This document shows, in pieces, positions 51,112-60,802 of a stretch of DNA of 64,000 nt. Made by a program: the position numbers and the translations under genes. Location: contig CP076354.1 in NCBI GenBank assembly GCA_018798825.1, forward strand, positions 310,001-374,000, read 5' to 3'. The notes under the pieces were generated by a model, which saw only the letters and a program-made list of their open reading frames with translations, ran no database searches and was not told the DNA's origin. The stretch is from Ochrobactrum sp. BTU1 (GTDB lineage Bacteria; Pseudomonadota; Alphaproteobacteria; Rhizobiales; Rhizobiaceae). The number at the start of each line of letters is the position of its first letter. Position 1 is the stretch's first letter.

Positions 51112-51888
51112 TTACTTTTCGACGAAAGCCTTTTCGATCACGAAATGACCGGCTTCGCTCTGGCTGCCTTCTTCAAGACCGAGACCTTCGAGGATGACAC
51201 GCATGTCCGCAAGCATTTCTGGACTCCCACAAAGCATCATGCGGTCGTCTTGCTCGGAGAATTTCGGAAGGCCGAGATCTTCAAAAATCTTGCCGGAGGT
51301 GATGAGATCAGTGAGGCGACCCTTGTTGCGGAATTCTTCGCGCGTCACGGTCGGATAATAGATGAGCTTCTCGCGCACCATCTCGCCCAAGAATTCGTCT
51401 TCTGGCAGTTCTTTGGTGATCAGATCAGCATAGGCCAGTTCGTTCACTTCGCGCACGCCATGCACGAGGATGATTTTCTTATAGCGCTCATAGGCTTCCA
51501 GATCGCGGATGATCGACAGGAATGGCGCAAGGCCCGTACCCGTGGAAAGCAGCCACAAATTGTCGCCTGGAATGAGATTGTCATAAAGCAGCGTGCCAAC
51601 CGGCTTTTTGCCAACGATCAGCTTGTCGCCTTCTTTAAGGTGCTGCAGGCGCGAGGTCAGCGGACCGTCCTGAACTTTAATGGAGAAAAACTCGAGCTGT
51701 TCATCATAGACGCTGGAAGCAATCGAATAGGCCCGCAACAACGGTTTGCCGTTCACTTCAAGGCCGATCATAATGAACTGACCACTCTGGAAGCGTAGGC
51801 CCTGATCACGTGTTGTGCGGAATGAAAACAGCCTGTCGGTCCAGTGGTGAACGTCAAGAACGGTTTCCTGATAAAAATTGCTGCTCAT
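51112..51888 (-). CDS. fpr: Ferredoxin/flavodoxin--NADP+ reductase
   Basis: FAD enzyme moving electrons between NADPH and ferredoxin or flavodoxin, often part of oxidative-stress defence. It is 258 aa from the ATG at 51888; the extra 14 upstream codons have no support. FAD-binding RAYSIASSVYDEQLEF (RxYS), GKKPVGTLLYD, the NADP motif LLSTGTGLAPFLSIIRD, and CGSPEMLADM are present. The C-terminus FVIEKAFVEK matches the bacterial subclass of short FPRs. Confidence 0.95.
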   Translation of the reverse strand: MSSNFYQETVLDVHHWTDRLFSFRTTRDQGLRFQSGQFIMIGLEVNGKPLLRAYSIASSVYDEQLEFFSIKVQDGPLTSRLQHLKEGDKLIVGKKPVGTLLYDNLIPGDNLWLLSTGTGLAPFLSIIRDLEAYERYKKIILVHGVREVNELAYADLITKELPEDEFLGEMVREKLIYYPTVTREEFRNKGRLTDLITSGKIFEDLGLPKFSEQDDRMMLCGSPEMLADMRVILEGLGLEEGSQSEAGHFVIEKAFVEK

Positions 51889-52203
51889 GTCGGAACTGTC
51901 TCTGTTTCGCTTTTCACGGTGTCCGCTCAAAACAAGCGAACTTCATTGATCGCAATCATGGGGGGATCGCGTGTGGCTGCCTTCAGGGTGGCTTCCGCGG
52001 AGGTCGTGATTTGCCGGTATGCTGCACCATGCCCGGCCGACGATTACGGAAGTTGGAATAATGCTTCTGTGTCCCGACATCAAGAGTTAATCAGGTGTAC
52101 ACTTCGCGCAATTAAATCGAATCCAAACGCAGTCTCAAGAAAACACATCCTAATCAGACATGCCTTCGGAGTATGCTATGCTCCAAAGGCCTTGTTTTAC
52201 ATA
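51889..52203. other. Intergenic region without recognised genes
   Basis: About 315 bp between the MFS exporter 3' end and the fpr start. Small frames here lack ribosome sites. I see no strong hairpin or repeat. It presumably holds the fpr promoter. Confidence 0.4.
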
Positions 52204-53637
52204 TCAGCGTGAGCTGCGCACCAGTGCGATTGCTGCAAAGAGAGCGACGCCCGACATCACGGCAAAGCCGATAAAAAGCCAGAGCGCTGCATTTGCAGTG
52301 CCTGCAACGCCGCCCGGATTGCTAAGACCCGCCAAGTTGGCAATCATCCCTGCCAGCGCCGCACCCATAGCTGTGGTGAAAAGCTGGACTGTAGTGAGTG
52401 ACGCTGAAGCCAGATTCTGGTCCGCAGCTTCGGCACGTTTGAACACACGGGTAAGCAGGTGCGGCCATGTCATGCCGACGCCGAAGCCGACAATAATCAT
52501 CGCAAGACAGATTGGCACCAGCGTGGCCCAATGACCATCGCTGCCCGGAGGCACGAGGATAGCAAGTGTCGCCATGCCGACAACGCCCATAATGGGTGCG
52601 GCAAGGATAACCTTGTTCACGCTCTTGCCTGTCACGCCGGATGAACCGATGGAACCCAACGTCCAGCTTCCACCCATAAGTGCAGCAAGATAACCGGCAA
52701 TCAACGGAGACTGGTTATGCAAAACCTGAAAAAACAGGGGAACGAACACTTCAGAACTGGTGACCGATCCGCCCAGAAAACCCATGGTGAGATAAAGCGC
52801 ACCAAGGCGGCTCAGGCTGAACGTACCTTTCGGCAGAATACGCTTTGTTGATCGATGCTCGACCCACACAAGCAACATCAGCACGGCAAGTGCGATCAAC
52901 ACGCCAGCGATATTCCAGAAAGCGCTTGGCGAAATGCTGGCGGCTGAGATGATCAGTACGGCCATTGTGAGCAGAATAAGCTGCGGCCATGCCAGTCGAT
53001 CTTTGTTTTCAGCATTGTTGGTTTGCTTTGGCAAAATAACCATCGCCATCACCGCAAAAATAGCAATCACTGGCACCAGCGACCAGAAGGCAGCGCGCCA
53101 TTGTCCCAGCTCGGCAAAAATGCCGCCAACGGCAGGGCCAACCAGTGTTGCCACACCCCACATGCCGGAAACCAGCGCAATGGCACGCGGCCAGAGCCGT
53201 TCACTGAACACGATGCGGATCATCGCATAGGAGAGTGCCAGCAACATACCGCCGCCTAACCCCTGCACAATACGCCCGCCAAGCATGGCTGGCATGGAAG
53301 GGGCGAAGCCGCAGATGAGCGTGCCAATGGCGAAGATGATGGCCGCGACCAGATAGGCATAGCGCGGCGCTGCCTGTGACAAGAGTTTAGGCACGAGAGC
53401 TGAGCCAAGGATCGACGCCGTCACGAACAGTGCTGTGTTCCAGGCATAATAATCCATGCCGCCAATATCGGCGACCACGGTTGGCAATATGGTTGTGGCA
53501 ATGAAAACATTGATGGCGTGGAGCGCTACGCCACCGACGAGCGTTAGCGAACGGATCGCATTCTTGCCCGCGAACAATTCTCCCCAGCCTGCGGTAGCCC
53601 CTGCTGTTACAGTGGCGGCTGGATTTTCGGTCTGCAT
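52204..53637 (-). CDS. MFS multidrug transporter (DHA2/14-TM-like)
   Basis: 477 aa from the ATG at 53637, with AGGGAAAG upstream; the longer frame of 19 codons is rejected. The N-terminus is cytoplasmic, then a membrane domain with LVGGVALHAINVFIATTILPTVVADIGG (motif D-like), the LICGFAPSMPAMLGGRIVQGLGGG segment (motif A/C region) and about 12-14 segments. The family exports drugs or amphipathic compounds; the substrate is unknown. No regulator is next to it. Confidence 0.86.
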   Translation of the reverse strand: MQTENPAATVTAGATAGWGELFAGKNAIRSLTLVGGVALHAINVFIATTILPTVVADIGGMDYYAWNTALFVTASILGSALVPKLLSQAAPRYAYLVAAIIFAIGTLICGFAPSMPAMLGGRIVQGLGGGMLLALSYAMIRIVFSERLWPRAIALVSGMWGVATLVGPAVGGIFAELGQWRAAFWSLVPVIAIFAVMAMVILPKQTNNAENKDRLAWPQLILLTMAVLIISAASISPSAFWNIAGVLIALAVLMLLVWVEHRSTKRILPKGTFSLSRLGALYLTMGFLGGSVTSSEVFVPLFFQVLHNQSPLIAGYLAALMGGSWTLGSIGSSGVTGKSVNKVILAAPIMGVVGMATLAILVPPGSDGHWATLVPICLAMIIVGFGVGMTWPHLLTRVFKRAEAADQNLASASLTTVQLFTTAMGAALAGMIANLAGLSNPGGVAGTANAALWLFIGFAVMSGVALFAAIALVRSSR

Positions 53638-53918
53638 TTCTTTCCCTGGTCCTATCCCGCATTTCAGAGGCGGGTTAATGCCCGCTGTCCGCACGCGTTG
53701 GCGACCTTATAAAATGCTTTTTCAAACTTCGGAATGGGGCGTGAAGTAAAACAACGCCAATAAAAATCAAAAGGGGTTCAATTTAAGATGAAAAGTCCTA
53801 TATGAAGCACAGAATTCAAAATCCGCCGCTGCGTTGGAGAAATTTTTCTCAAAACGTCTGTGGCGGATTTGTGTTTCTGTCACAAGGTTCCTATAAGCCT
53901 CTCCAAAGCGGCTTTTAT

Positions 53919-53962
53919 AGTGCATCCCGAAAAGTGTGAAACGGTTTTCGGATAAGATGCGC
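53919..53962. repeat. Dispersed palindromic repeat, copy A7
   Basis: An AGTGCATCCCGAAAAGTGTG...GATAAGATGCGC element, 71 bp upstream of the nspC start, in the 396-bp region between the MFS and nspC genes, which otherwise shows no gene. Confidence 0.82.
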
Positions 53963-54033
53963 GCCAGAGCAAATAACGTGCCCGCCAGCCAGCTGGATAG
54001 GCCATCTCCCCTAACTGACGACCCGGAACGACC

Positions 54034-55131
54034 ATGATCCAGACGCCTTACTATCTGATCGACAAGACCAAGTTGAAGCGCAACATGGAAAAAGTTGCCT
54101 ATGTGCGTGAGAAGTCCGGCGCAAAGGCGCTGCTGGCGCTCAAGTGCTTTGCTACATGGTCGGTGTTTGATCTGATGAGCGAATATATGGACGGTACAAC
54201 GTCCTCCTCGCTCAATGAAGTGCGTCTTGGCCATGAGCGATTTGGCGGCGAAACCCATGCCTATAGCGTGGCCTATGCCGATCATGAGATCGACAAAGTC
54301 ATCAGCCATGCTGACAAGATCATCTTCAATTCGATTGGCCAGCTCGAACGCTTTGCCGATAAGGCTGCGCATATCAAGCGTGGTCTGCGTCTTAATCCGG
54401 GCGTTTCATCTTCGACATTTGATCTTGCCGATCCGGCGCGTCCGTTCAGCCGTCTTGGCGAATGGGATGTATCGAAGGTCGAAAAGGTTATGGACCGCGT
54501 CACCGGCTTCATGATCCATAACAATTGCGAAAATTCCGATTTCGGTCTTTTCGACAAGATGCTGACCGACATCGAAGAAAAGTTCGGCTCGCTCTTGCAT
54601 CGCGTTGAATGGGTTAGCCTTGGCGGCGGTATCCACTTCACCGGCGACGATTATCCGGTCGATGAATTCTGCGCACGCCTGAAGGCGTTCTCGGAAAAGT
54701 TCGGCGTACAGGTTTATCTGGAGCCGGGCGAAGCCTCGATCACCAAGACCACGACGCTGGAAGTGACTGTTCTTGATACGCTTTATAACGGCAAGAACCT
54801 CGCCATCGTTGATAGCTCGATTGAAGCGCATATGCTCGACCTGCTCATTTATCGTGAAAAGGCGAAAATGGCGCCAAACAATGGCGAGCATAGCTACATG
54901 ATTTGCGGCAAGTCCTGCCTTGCTGGCGATATTTTCGGCGAGTTCACTTTCTATAAGCCGATTGCCATTGGCGACCGCCTCTCATTTGAAGATGCGGCCG
55001 GTTATACCATGGTCAAAAAGAACTGGTTTAATGGCGTGAAAATGCCAGCCATTGCCGTGCGCGAACTTGATGGCACGGTCAAATTAGTCCGTGAATTTGA
55101 TTATGCGGATTTTGAAGGGTCGCTTTCTTAA
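54034..55131 (+). CDS. nspC: Carboxynorspermidine/carboxyspermidine decarboxylase
   Basis: 365 aa PLP enzyme of the alternative polyamine route, decarboxylating carboxy(nor)spermidine to spermidine or norspermidine. The start YYLIDKTKLKRNMEKVAYVRE and the PLP lysine in ALLALKCFATWSVF identify the alanine-racemase-fold family. EPGEASITKTTTLEVTVLD and the Cys loop SYMICGKSCLAGDIFGEF follow. The next gene is the matching dehydrogenase. In alphaproteobacteria this pair usually produces spermidine from putrescine and aspartate semialdehyde. Confidence 0.93.
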   Translation: MIQTPYYLIDKTKLKRNMEKVAYVREKSGAKALLALKCFATWSVFDLMSEYMDGTTSSSLNEVRLGHERFGGETHAYSVAYADHEIDKVISHADKIIFNSIGQLERFADKAAHIKRGLRLNPGVSSSTFDLADPARPFSRLGEWDVSKVEKVMDRVTGFMIHNNCENSDFGLFDKMLTDIEEKFGSLLHRVEWVSLGGGIHFTGDDYPVDEFCARLKAFSEKFGVQVYLEPGEASITKTTTLEVTVLDTLYNGKNLAIVDSSIEAHMLDLLIYREKAKMAPNNGEHSYMICGKSCLAGDIFGEFTFYKPIAIGDRLSFEDAAGYTMVKKNWFNGVKMPAIAVRELDGTVKLVREFDYADFEGSLS

Positions 55132-55244
55132 AGATCCTTTTGCGGTCCTCAGACTGCGAAAAACTCATGTGTTCCGGGTGAGAAGGCAATCGGGACGGTT
55201 AACAGATGGCGGGTAACCGCTGGAAGAGGAAGCATCGACAGAAA

Positions 55245-56486
55245 ATGAAGAAGAACGTTCTCATTATCGGCGCCGGGGGCGTGGCACAGGTTGTTGCACA
55301 TAAATGTGCTCAAAACTCTGACATATTGGGCGATATCCATATTGCGTCCCGCACGGTTGAGAAATGCCGCAAGATTATCGATAGCGTGCATGAAAAGAAG
55401 AGCCTCAAGACTGAGGTGAAACTGGAAGCGCATGCTTTGGACGCGCTGGATATTGAAGCCACCAAGGCTCTGATCCAGAAGACAGGCGTTCAGATCGTCA
55501 TCAATGTCGGCTCGGCCTTCCTCAATATGTCGGTCCTTCGCGCCTGTATCGATACGGGCGTGGCTTACATGGATACCGCGATCCATGAAGATCCGAAGAA
55601 GATCTGCGAGACCCCACCGTGGTATGGCAACTACGAATGGAAGAATTTGCAGGAATGCGAAGAGAAAGGCATCACCGCAATTCTCGGCATCGGCTTTGAT
55701 CCAGGCGTGGTCAATGCCTATGCACGTCTGGCTGCTGACGATTATCTCGATGAAGTCAAATCCATCGACATCGTTGACATCAATGCCGGTTCGCATGGCC
55801 GCTGGTTCTCGACCAACTTCGACCCTGAAATCAACTTCCGCGAATTCACCGGCACAGTCTATTCATGGCAAGGCGGTCAGTGGCAGTCGAACAAGATGTT
55901 CGAAGTCGGCCAGACTTTCGATCTGCCTGTCGTCGGTCCAAGCAAGGCCTATATGACCGGCCATGATGAAGTGCACTCGCTGTCCAAGAACTACCCGAAC
56001 GCCGATGTGCGTTTCTGGATGGGCTTTGGCGATCACTATATCAACGTCTTCACGGTGTTGAACAATCTCGGCCTTCTGTCCGAACAGCCGGTCAAGACCG
56101 CTGAAGGTCTGGAAGTCGTGCCGCTCAAGGTGGTCAAGGCCGTTCTGCCGGATCCATCGTCGCTTGCACCGGATTACACCGGCAAGACCTGCATTGGCGA
56201 TTTCGTTAAGGGCACTAAGGACGGTAAGGAGAAGGAAGTCTTCATTTATAACGTTGCCGACCACAAGGAAGCCTATAACGAAGTGGGTAGCCAAGGCATT
56301 TCCTACACCGCTGGCGTTCCGCCGGTCGCAGCCGCAATCCTGATCGCTTCAGGCGAATGGGATGTGAAGAAGATGGTCAATGTGGAAGAGCTTAATCCAA
56401 AGCCTTTCCTCCATATTCTGAACCAGATCGGTCTGCCATCGCGCATTAAAGACGAAGACGGCGACCGCGCACTCGACTTCGCGTAA
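55245..56486 (+). CDS. Carboxynorspermidine/carboxyspermidine dehydrogenase
   Basis: 413 aa of the saccharopine-dehydrogenase fold: N-terminal Rossmann motif MKKNVLIIGAGGVAQVVAHKC, IASRTVEKCRKI, VINVGSAFLNMSVLRACIDTGVAYMDTA, then GIGFDPGVVNAYARLA and the C-terminal GISYTAGVPPVAAAILIASG. It makes the Schiff-base reduction from putrescine or diaminopropane and aspartate semialdehyde, and its product is then handled by NspC. The ATG at 55245 is preferred over an upstream in-frame 55206. The 113-bp gap to nspC has no terminator. Confidence 0.92.
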   Translation: MKKNVLIIGAGGVAQVVAHKCAQNSDILGDIHIASRTVEKCRKIIDSVHEKKSLKTEVKLEAHALDALDIEATKALIQKTGVQIVINVGSAFLNMSVLRACIDTGVAYMDTAIHEDPKKICETPPWYGNYEWKNLQECEEKGITAILGIGFDPGVVNAYARLAADDYLDEVKSIDIVDINAGSHGRWFSTNFDPEINFREFTGTVYSWQGGQWQSNKMFEVGQTFDLPVVGPSKAYMTGHDEVHSLSKNYPNADVRFWMGFGDHYINVFTVLNNLGLLSEQPVKTAEGLEVVPLKVVKAVLPDPSSLAPDYTGKTCIGDFVKGTKDGKEKEVFIYNVADHKEAYNEVGSQGISYTAGVPPVAAAILIASGEWDVKKMVNVEELNPKPFLHILNQIGLPSRIKDEDGDRALDFA

Positions 56487-56507
56487 GCTTGAATACAATG
56501 ATAAAAG

Positions 56508-56533
56508 AAAACCCCGCTTTAGCGGGGTTTTTT
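56508..56533 (+). terminator. Terminator of the polyamine operon
   Basis: AAAACCCCGCT-TT-AGCGGGGTTTTTTG, a strong stem and T-run 22 bp after the dehydrogenase stop. Confidence 0.86.
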
Positions 56534-56685
56534 GTTTGTCGGACACGCGGTGCGAGGTGATTGAGATTTTTGTGATGACGAGACGAAAATGGTGTTTCTC
56601 GAGAACCGGAGCGGAATGTACTTAAAGGTACATGAGCACCGGAAGTGAAGAGAAGCGCCATTTGCAGTCCGTCAGCGCGTAAATA

Positions 56686-57714
56686 TCAGTCGTCTCGGGG
56701 CCATGTGTCGGAAAGTCGATACCCACCCGGAAACGGATCGCTTGGATCAAGCATAAGCTGCGAAGTCCCCGTCACCCATGCGCGACCGGAAATGATCGGG
56801 CTGATGGCGGGTTTGCCAGCAAGGTCTACAGCCTTATCAAGTCGACAATGAAACTCCGTTCCAAGTACAGATTTGCCGATAAATCTTTCACCGACTTTCA
56901 TCTGGCCCTTGGCGTACAATACGGCCATGCGCGCTGAACAGCCAGTGCCAGTTGGCGAACGGTCGAGCTTGGCCGGGCGGATAGCGACGGTGTTGACGCC
57001 GGTGAGTACGTCGCCATCGCGTGTCACTGGTTCAGTGATCTGGCAGAATGAAATGTGGTTCCAGTCTTTCTCAGGATGGCGGAAACCGAATTGTTCATTG
57101 GCGGCTTTGGTGATCTTCACGCCGATCTCGGCCAGTTCACGCGCCTGACCCGGCTCAATCTTCATGCCTATATGCGTCGCATCGACAATGACGAAACTGT
57201 CGCCGCCATAAGCAGTATCGACGGTAATTGTGCCAAGCCCTTCGATTTCCAATGTAGCATCCAGACGATCTGCAAAGGACGGCACGTTGCGGACACTGAT
57301 GCGCTCGGCCTTGCCGTTGCGACATTCCGCCTCCACTTCAATGATTCCGCCGGGCGCTTCCAGCACTATGCGGGTTATCGGTTCCTGCATCGGGATGATG
57401 CCGCTATCCAGCAGAACAGTGGAGACGCAGATCGAGTTGGAACCAGACATTGGCGGGGTATCCGCGGGCTCCATGATGATGAACCCCATCTGCGCGCGCG
57501 GATCTTTGGGTGGGACCAGCAGATTGATATGGCGAAACACGCCGCCACGCGGCTCGTTCAACACGAAATTGCGCAAGGTCTCGTCGCTGGCAATGAAGCG
57601 CGACTGCTCCCACACGGTATCGCCAGGAGGAGGAGCCACGCCACCGACAATAACATCACCGACTTCACCTTCAGCATGACAACCAACAATGTGGATGACT
57701 TTGGTACTACGCAT
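56686..57714 (-). CDS. Proline-racemase-superfamily protein, probably trans-3-hydroxyproline dehydratase-like
   Basis: 342 aa of the proline racemase fold. The first catalytic position, Cys in MCGH of racemases and epimerases, is Ser here ([10 protein letters not shown]). The second, Cys in DRSPCGTG, is Thr ([14 protein letters not shown]). Thr at the second site is typical of trans-3-hydroxy-L-proline dehydratases, while proline racemase and 4-hydroxyproline epimerase need Cys there. Remaining features ([48 protein letters not shown]) are normal. It is therefore unlikely to be a true PrpA-type racemase. Inverted repeats upstream suggest local control. No hydroxyproline transporter or reductase is adjacent. 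Confidence 0.82.
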   Translation of the reverse strand: MRSTKVIHIVGCHAEGEVGDVIVGGVAPPPGDTVWEQSRFIASDETLRNFVLNEPRGGVFRHINLLVPPKDPRAQMGFIIMEPADTPPMSGSNSICVSTVLLDSGIIPMQEPITRIVLEAPGGIIEVEAECRNGKAERISVRNVPSFADRLDATLEIEGLGTITVDTAYGGDSFVIVDATHIGMKIEPGQARELAEIGVKITKAANEQFGFRHPEKDWNHISFCQITEPVTRDGDVLTGVNTVAIRPAKLDRSPTGTGCSARMAVLYAKGQMKVGERFIGKSVLGTEFHCRLDKAVDLAGKPAISPIISGRAWVTGTSQLMLDPSDPFPGGYRLSDTWPRDD

Positions 57715-57803
57715 GGCTTTCCTCGCAAATTCGCATCGCCACTATTGGTAAATCACGCGGCGTCGCGGTCAACTGAAATACGGACGGAAAAATGCCGTTT
57801 TGC

Positions 57804-57858
57804 GACATGTGGGAAATTGATTTCCACGCATGTCAGCAGTTGAGAATTTACTTCTCAA
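57804..57858. promoter_or_regulatory. Inverted repeats upstream of the proline-racemase-like gene
   Basis: Two imperfect palindromes. GACATG...GGAAAT-TG-ATTTCC...CATGTC lies at 57804-57834 (6-bp inner and 6-bp outer arms). TTGAGAA-TTTAC-TTCTCAA lies at 57840-57858 (7-bp perfect arms). They sit about 100-140 bp before the start at 57714 and could be regulator sites. The remainder of 57715-58167 shows no gene. Confidence 0.42.
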
Positions 57859-58167
57859 GATGTGTTGCTTCTTTGTGCAAGTCTGATATCCATTGTGCTC
57901 TAATTTTGTGCAAATCGATGCGCAGCCCGCTTGGCTCCGGATCAATTTCTGGAACATACACAACGTTCCCGATAGAAATTGAATATTCCGAAAAGTTGGG
58001 GCGAAGTCGCTTTTAGCGATGGACGCTCTTAGCCGGCATGGGGCGATCGATATTCGTATCACGATGCTAAATTCCTCAGATTGACATGGTCTCTGACGTC
58101 ATGGCGCGTGTTCTGGCTATGGATTGTCTGGCGGATTGACGGCCCCGGACAGTTCGGGGAGTAACTT

Positions 58168-59574
58168 GTGACCAATACAGTTGATGCGGGCTTTCGCGAG
58201 CCACAATTGAACAGCGTGCAGCGCTGGACCCGGGAAATGTCGACAGCCCTTAAACTGGGCTGGCCGCTGATTCTAACCAATCTTTCGCAAGCGGCATTGA
58301 CGGCAACTGATGTGATTTTCATCGGGCGACTGGGCAAGGATACGCTTGCCTCGGCGCTGCTTGCGACCAGTTTTTATCATACGCTGATGATCTTCTCGAT
58401 GGGCCTTGTCTCGGCTGTCATGCCGATGATTGCCATCGCGCTCGGCAAGAATCGGCATTCGGTGCGCGATGTTCGCCGTACCGTGCGTCAGGGCATGTGG
58501 TCGGCGATCATTATCTCGGTCCCAATCTGGATTGTGCTCTGGCATTGCGAGGAGATTTTCCTCTTCCTCGGTCAGCAGCCGGATATTGCGGCACGCTCAA
58601 CGGATTTCATGCACACGCTGCAATGGGCGCTGTTGCCATATCTCTTCTACATAGTGCTGCGCTCTTTCTTTGCGGCGATGGAAAAGCCGATGTGGACGCT
58701 ATTGATTGCGGCTGCTGCCATCGGGTTCAACGCGCTGGCGGGCTGGACGTTGATTTTCGGTCATTTTGGCTTCCCGCGTATGGAACTGCATGGTGCGGGT
58801 ATCGCCACCACGCTGTCGAGCATCATGATGTTCCTTGGCATGGCCATTATCACCGTGCGCCATCACCGTTTTCGTCGCTATCGCTTGTTCGGTCGCTTTT
58901 GGCGTCCGGATTGGCCACGCCTGATTGAGCTATGGCGCATCGGTTTTCCGATGGCGCTGACCTTCGTATTTGAAACCTCGATCTTTTACGCAGCCGTCGT
59001 CATGATGGGCTATATCGGGCCGACAGCCATGGCAGCCCATGCGGTTGCCATTCAGGTGGCATCGCTCAGCTTCATGGTACCGCTTGGCTTTGGTCAGGTA
59101 GCAACCGTGCGCGTTGGCCGCGCCTATGGTCGTGGTGATCCGCAGGCCGTGGCCTATGCAGGTTGGAGCGCCTATGCGCTTGGCGTCGGCTTTATGGCGA
59201 TCATGGGCCTGCTGATGATTCTCATCCCGCGCCTGTTTATCGGCGTATTCCTCAACCTTAAAGACCCGGAAAACTTCGCCGTTATCGAACTCGCGGTCAC
59301 GTTCCTGGCGCTTGCTGCACTGTTTCAGATTGTCGATGGCGCGCAGGCAGTTGCAGCGGGCATGTTGCGCGGTCTGCGTGATACACGCGTTCCAATGTAT
59401 CTGGCGCTGGTCGGATATTGGGGTGTGGGCCTACCGTTGGGCGCGCTGCTGGCATTCCAGTTCAAGCTTGGCGGTGCGGGTGTCTGGCTTGGTCTGGCAG
59501 CAGGGCTTGCTATTGTTTCGGTGCTGATGACCATGCGCTGGCGTCGATCGCTCAAGCGCATAGGTGCGGTTTAA
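58168..59574 (+). CDS. MATE-family efflux transporter (NorM-like)
   Basis: 468 aa with a GTG start at 58168, eight bases after GGGGAG. Twelve membrane segments in two MatE halves: GWPLILTNLSQAALTATDVIFIGRLG, FVFETSIFYAAVVMMGYIG, and PLGFGQVATVRVGRAYGRGD, the last being the NorM-type second-half signature. NorM proteins export cationic drugs and fluoroquinolones using Na+ or H+. A norM-type gene is known in Brucella. It is distinct from the DinF-like MATE gene at 22.8 kb. Confidence 0.9.
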   Translation: MTNTVDAGFREPQLNSVQRWTREMSTALKLGWPLILTNLSQAALTATDVIFIGRLGKDTLASALLATSFYHTLMIFSMGLVSAVMPMIAIALGKNRHSVRDVRRTVRQGMWSAIIISVPIWIVLWHCEEIFLFLGQQPDIAARSTDFMHTLQWALLPYLFYIVLRSFFAAMEKPMWTLLIAAAAIGFNALAGWTLIFGHFGFPRMELHGAGIATTLSSIMMFLGMAIITVRHHRFRRYRLFGRFWRPDWPRLIELWRIGFPMALTFVFETSIFYAAVVMMGYIGPTAMAAHAVAIQVASLSFMVPLGFGQVATVRVGRAYGRGDPQAVAYAGWSAYALGVGFMAIMGLLMILIPRLFIGVFLNLKDPENFAVIELAVTFLALAALFQIVDGAQAVAAGMLRGLRDTRVPMYLALVGYWGVGLPLGALLAFQFKLGGAGVWLGLAAGLAIVSVLMTMRWRRSLKRIGAV

Positions 59575-59654
59575 GGACTGAACCTTAGCCTATTATATTA
59601 TTCCTTAAGCTTGAATCAGTTTAAGGTAAAATTATGCTGTAAATATAAAGTGTT

Positions 59655-59690
59655 AGAGCACCGCGCGCCCAAAAGGACGCACGGTACTCT
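59655..59690. repeat. Imperfect inverted repeat after the second MATE gene
   Basis: AGAGCACCGCGCGCCC-AAAA-GGACGCACGGTACTCT pairs in most positions with three mismatches. It may be a weak terminator for the norM-like gene; no long T-run follows. Confidence 0.45.
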
Positions 59691-59709
59691 AGTGCGCATC
59701 AAGGGTGCA

Positions 59710-59740
59710 AAAAAACCGTACGGTGGAAGCCGTACGGCGT
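59710..59740 (-). terminator. Terminator of the IalB-family gene
   Basis: On the minus strand CCGTACGG-CTTCCA-CCGTACGG followed by TTTTTTT. Each arm is itself palindromic. It lies 55 bp past the IalB-like stop. Confidence 0.78.
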
Positions 59741-59794
59741 GATCTTTGATGCTGCGGATATCGTTATGTATCCGCTAAAATCAAATGCCCCCTA

Positions 59795-60316
59795 TTATTT
59801 CGTAAGTGCAATAATACGGTCGAGCGCTGCACCATAGCCTTTCAATGAAATTTTGAAAGCGACAGCCTGGCTTGGGCTGAGTGCAGTCGCGCTGACGTTC
59901 AAATTTGTGCCAGCCTTGAGCGAGGCGACCTGCTTGGCATCAAAACTAACTGGCGCCAGACAGCCCTGCGGCAAGCACGTTGAAAAAGTCAAATGCGGGC
60001 CATCAACTTCGTCGATCTTGAGAGTGGAACCTTTTGCGAGATCAAGGCCAAATGGCATCAGAATGACACCTTCGACTTTGCCGCCGTTCACATTGCGCAA
60101 CTCGACCGTCAGGACGCGCTGACCGGTCTGCGTACTGCTTTGATCCTGGCGGACGGCGCAAACTGTGTTGTCTTTTGCAGACTGGCAGGAAACTGTCCAA
60201 TCCTCATAGGTTTCCTGCAAAGTGCTGGCCCCACCAGGGAGAGGTGCAGCAATAGCGGGAAGGCTCGAGATTACGGCAAAGCCTATTGTGAGACCGATTT
60301 GGCGATAGATTTTCAT
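59795..60316 (-). CDS. Invasion-associated locus B (IalB) family protein
   Basis: 173 aa from the ATG at 60316; the open frame extending to 60475 is AT-rich and not coding. A signal peptide (1-23, ending AIA-A) precedes the IalB domain: [21 protein letters not shown] with its cysteines, [51 protein letters not shown] and the C-terminal [15 protein letters not shown]. Named for the Bartonella virulence factor but common in non-pathogens, where the periplasmic role is unclear. It is divergent from the porin across an AT-rich region. Confidence 0.9.
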   Translation of the reverse strand: MKIYRQIGLTIGFAVISSLPAIAAPLPGGASTLQETYEDWTVSCQSAKDNTVCAVRQDQSSTQTGQRVLTVELRNVNGGKVEGVILMPFGLDLAKGSTLKIDEVDGPHLTFSTCLPQGCLAPVSFDAKQVASLKAGTNLNVSATALSPSQAVAFKISLKGYGAALDRIIALTK

Positions 60317-60802
60317 AAATAGATTCTCTGTTAATGGGCATTTTTTAAAAGGTTTTAACTCGAAATCAAACCTTTCCGATGCCAGTGTACATGACGTTAA
60401 TTCTTTTACAATAGAAATATATTTGCAGAATAATAAATATAAGTAAATTATGAAATATGAATTATCTAAAAACATTAATTAATATATACTGGTGAATACT
60501 TAATTCATCGGGAGTGATGGTTTTTTATGAATACGGTGTGAGCATCAATGTAATTGGTGAATCTCAATATTTTAAAATCAATGCCATTAATTTATAGGCA
60601 CCGAGTCGTATGTAGCAACATATAGGGTGTAATATTTTTGATAAAAATTGCTATATTTCAATGTAATTCTAAATAGTGTTTAAATTAACACACAATATTC
60701 GATAATTTTGAAATTGTAAAAGTTGCAATTGAGATTGTTGAGTTTTCTATTCTATCAGTCATTTGCATTAATTAACTTAGATTTGTTGGAGGCATTTTCA
60801 AA
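60317..60802. other. Very AT-rich divergent region between IalB-like and porin genes
   Basis: 486 bp with long A/T runs and no gene. The extreme AT content and length stand out from the rest of the window and suggest curved DNA and several upstream activating or nucleoid-protein sites for the porin promoter. GGAGGCATTTTC at 60788-60799 is the porin ribosome site. Confidence 0.5.
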
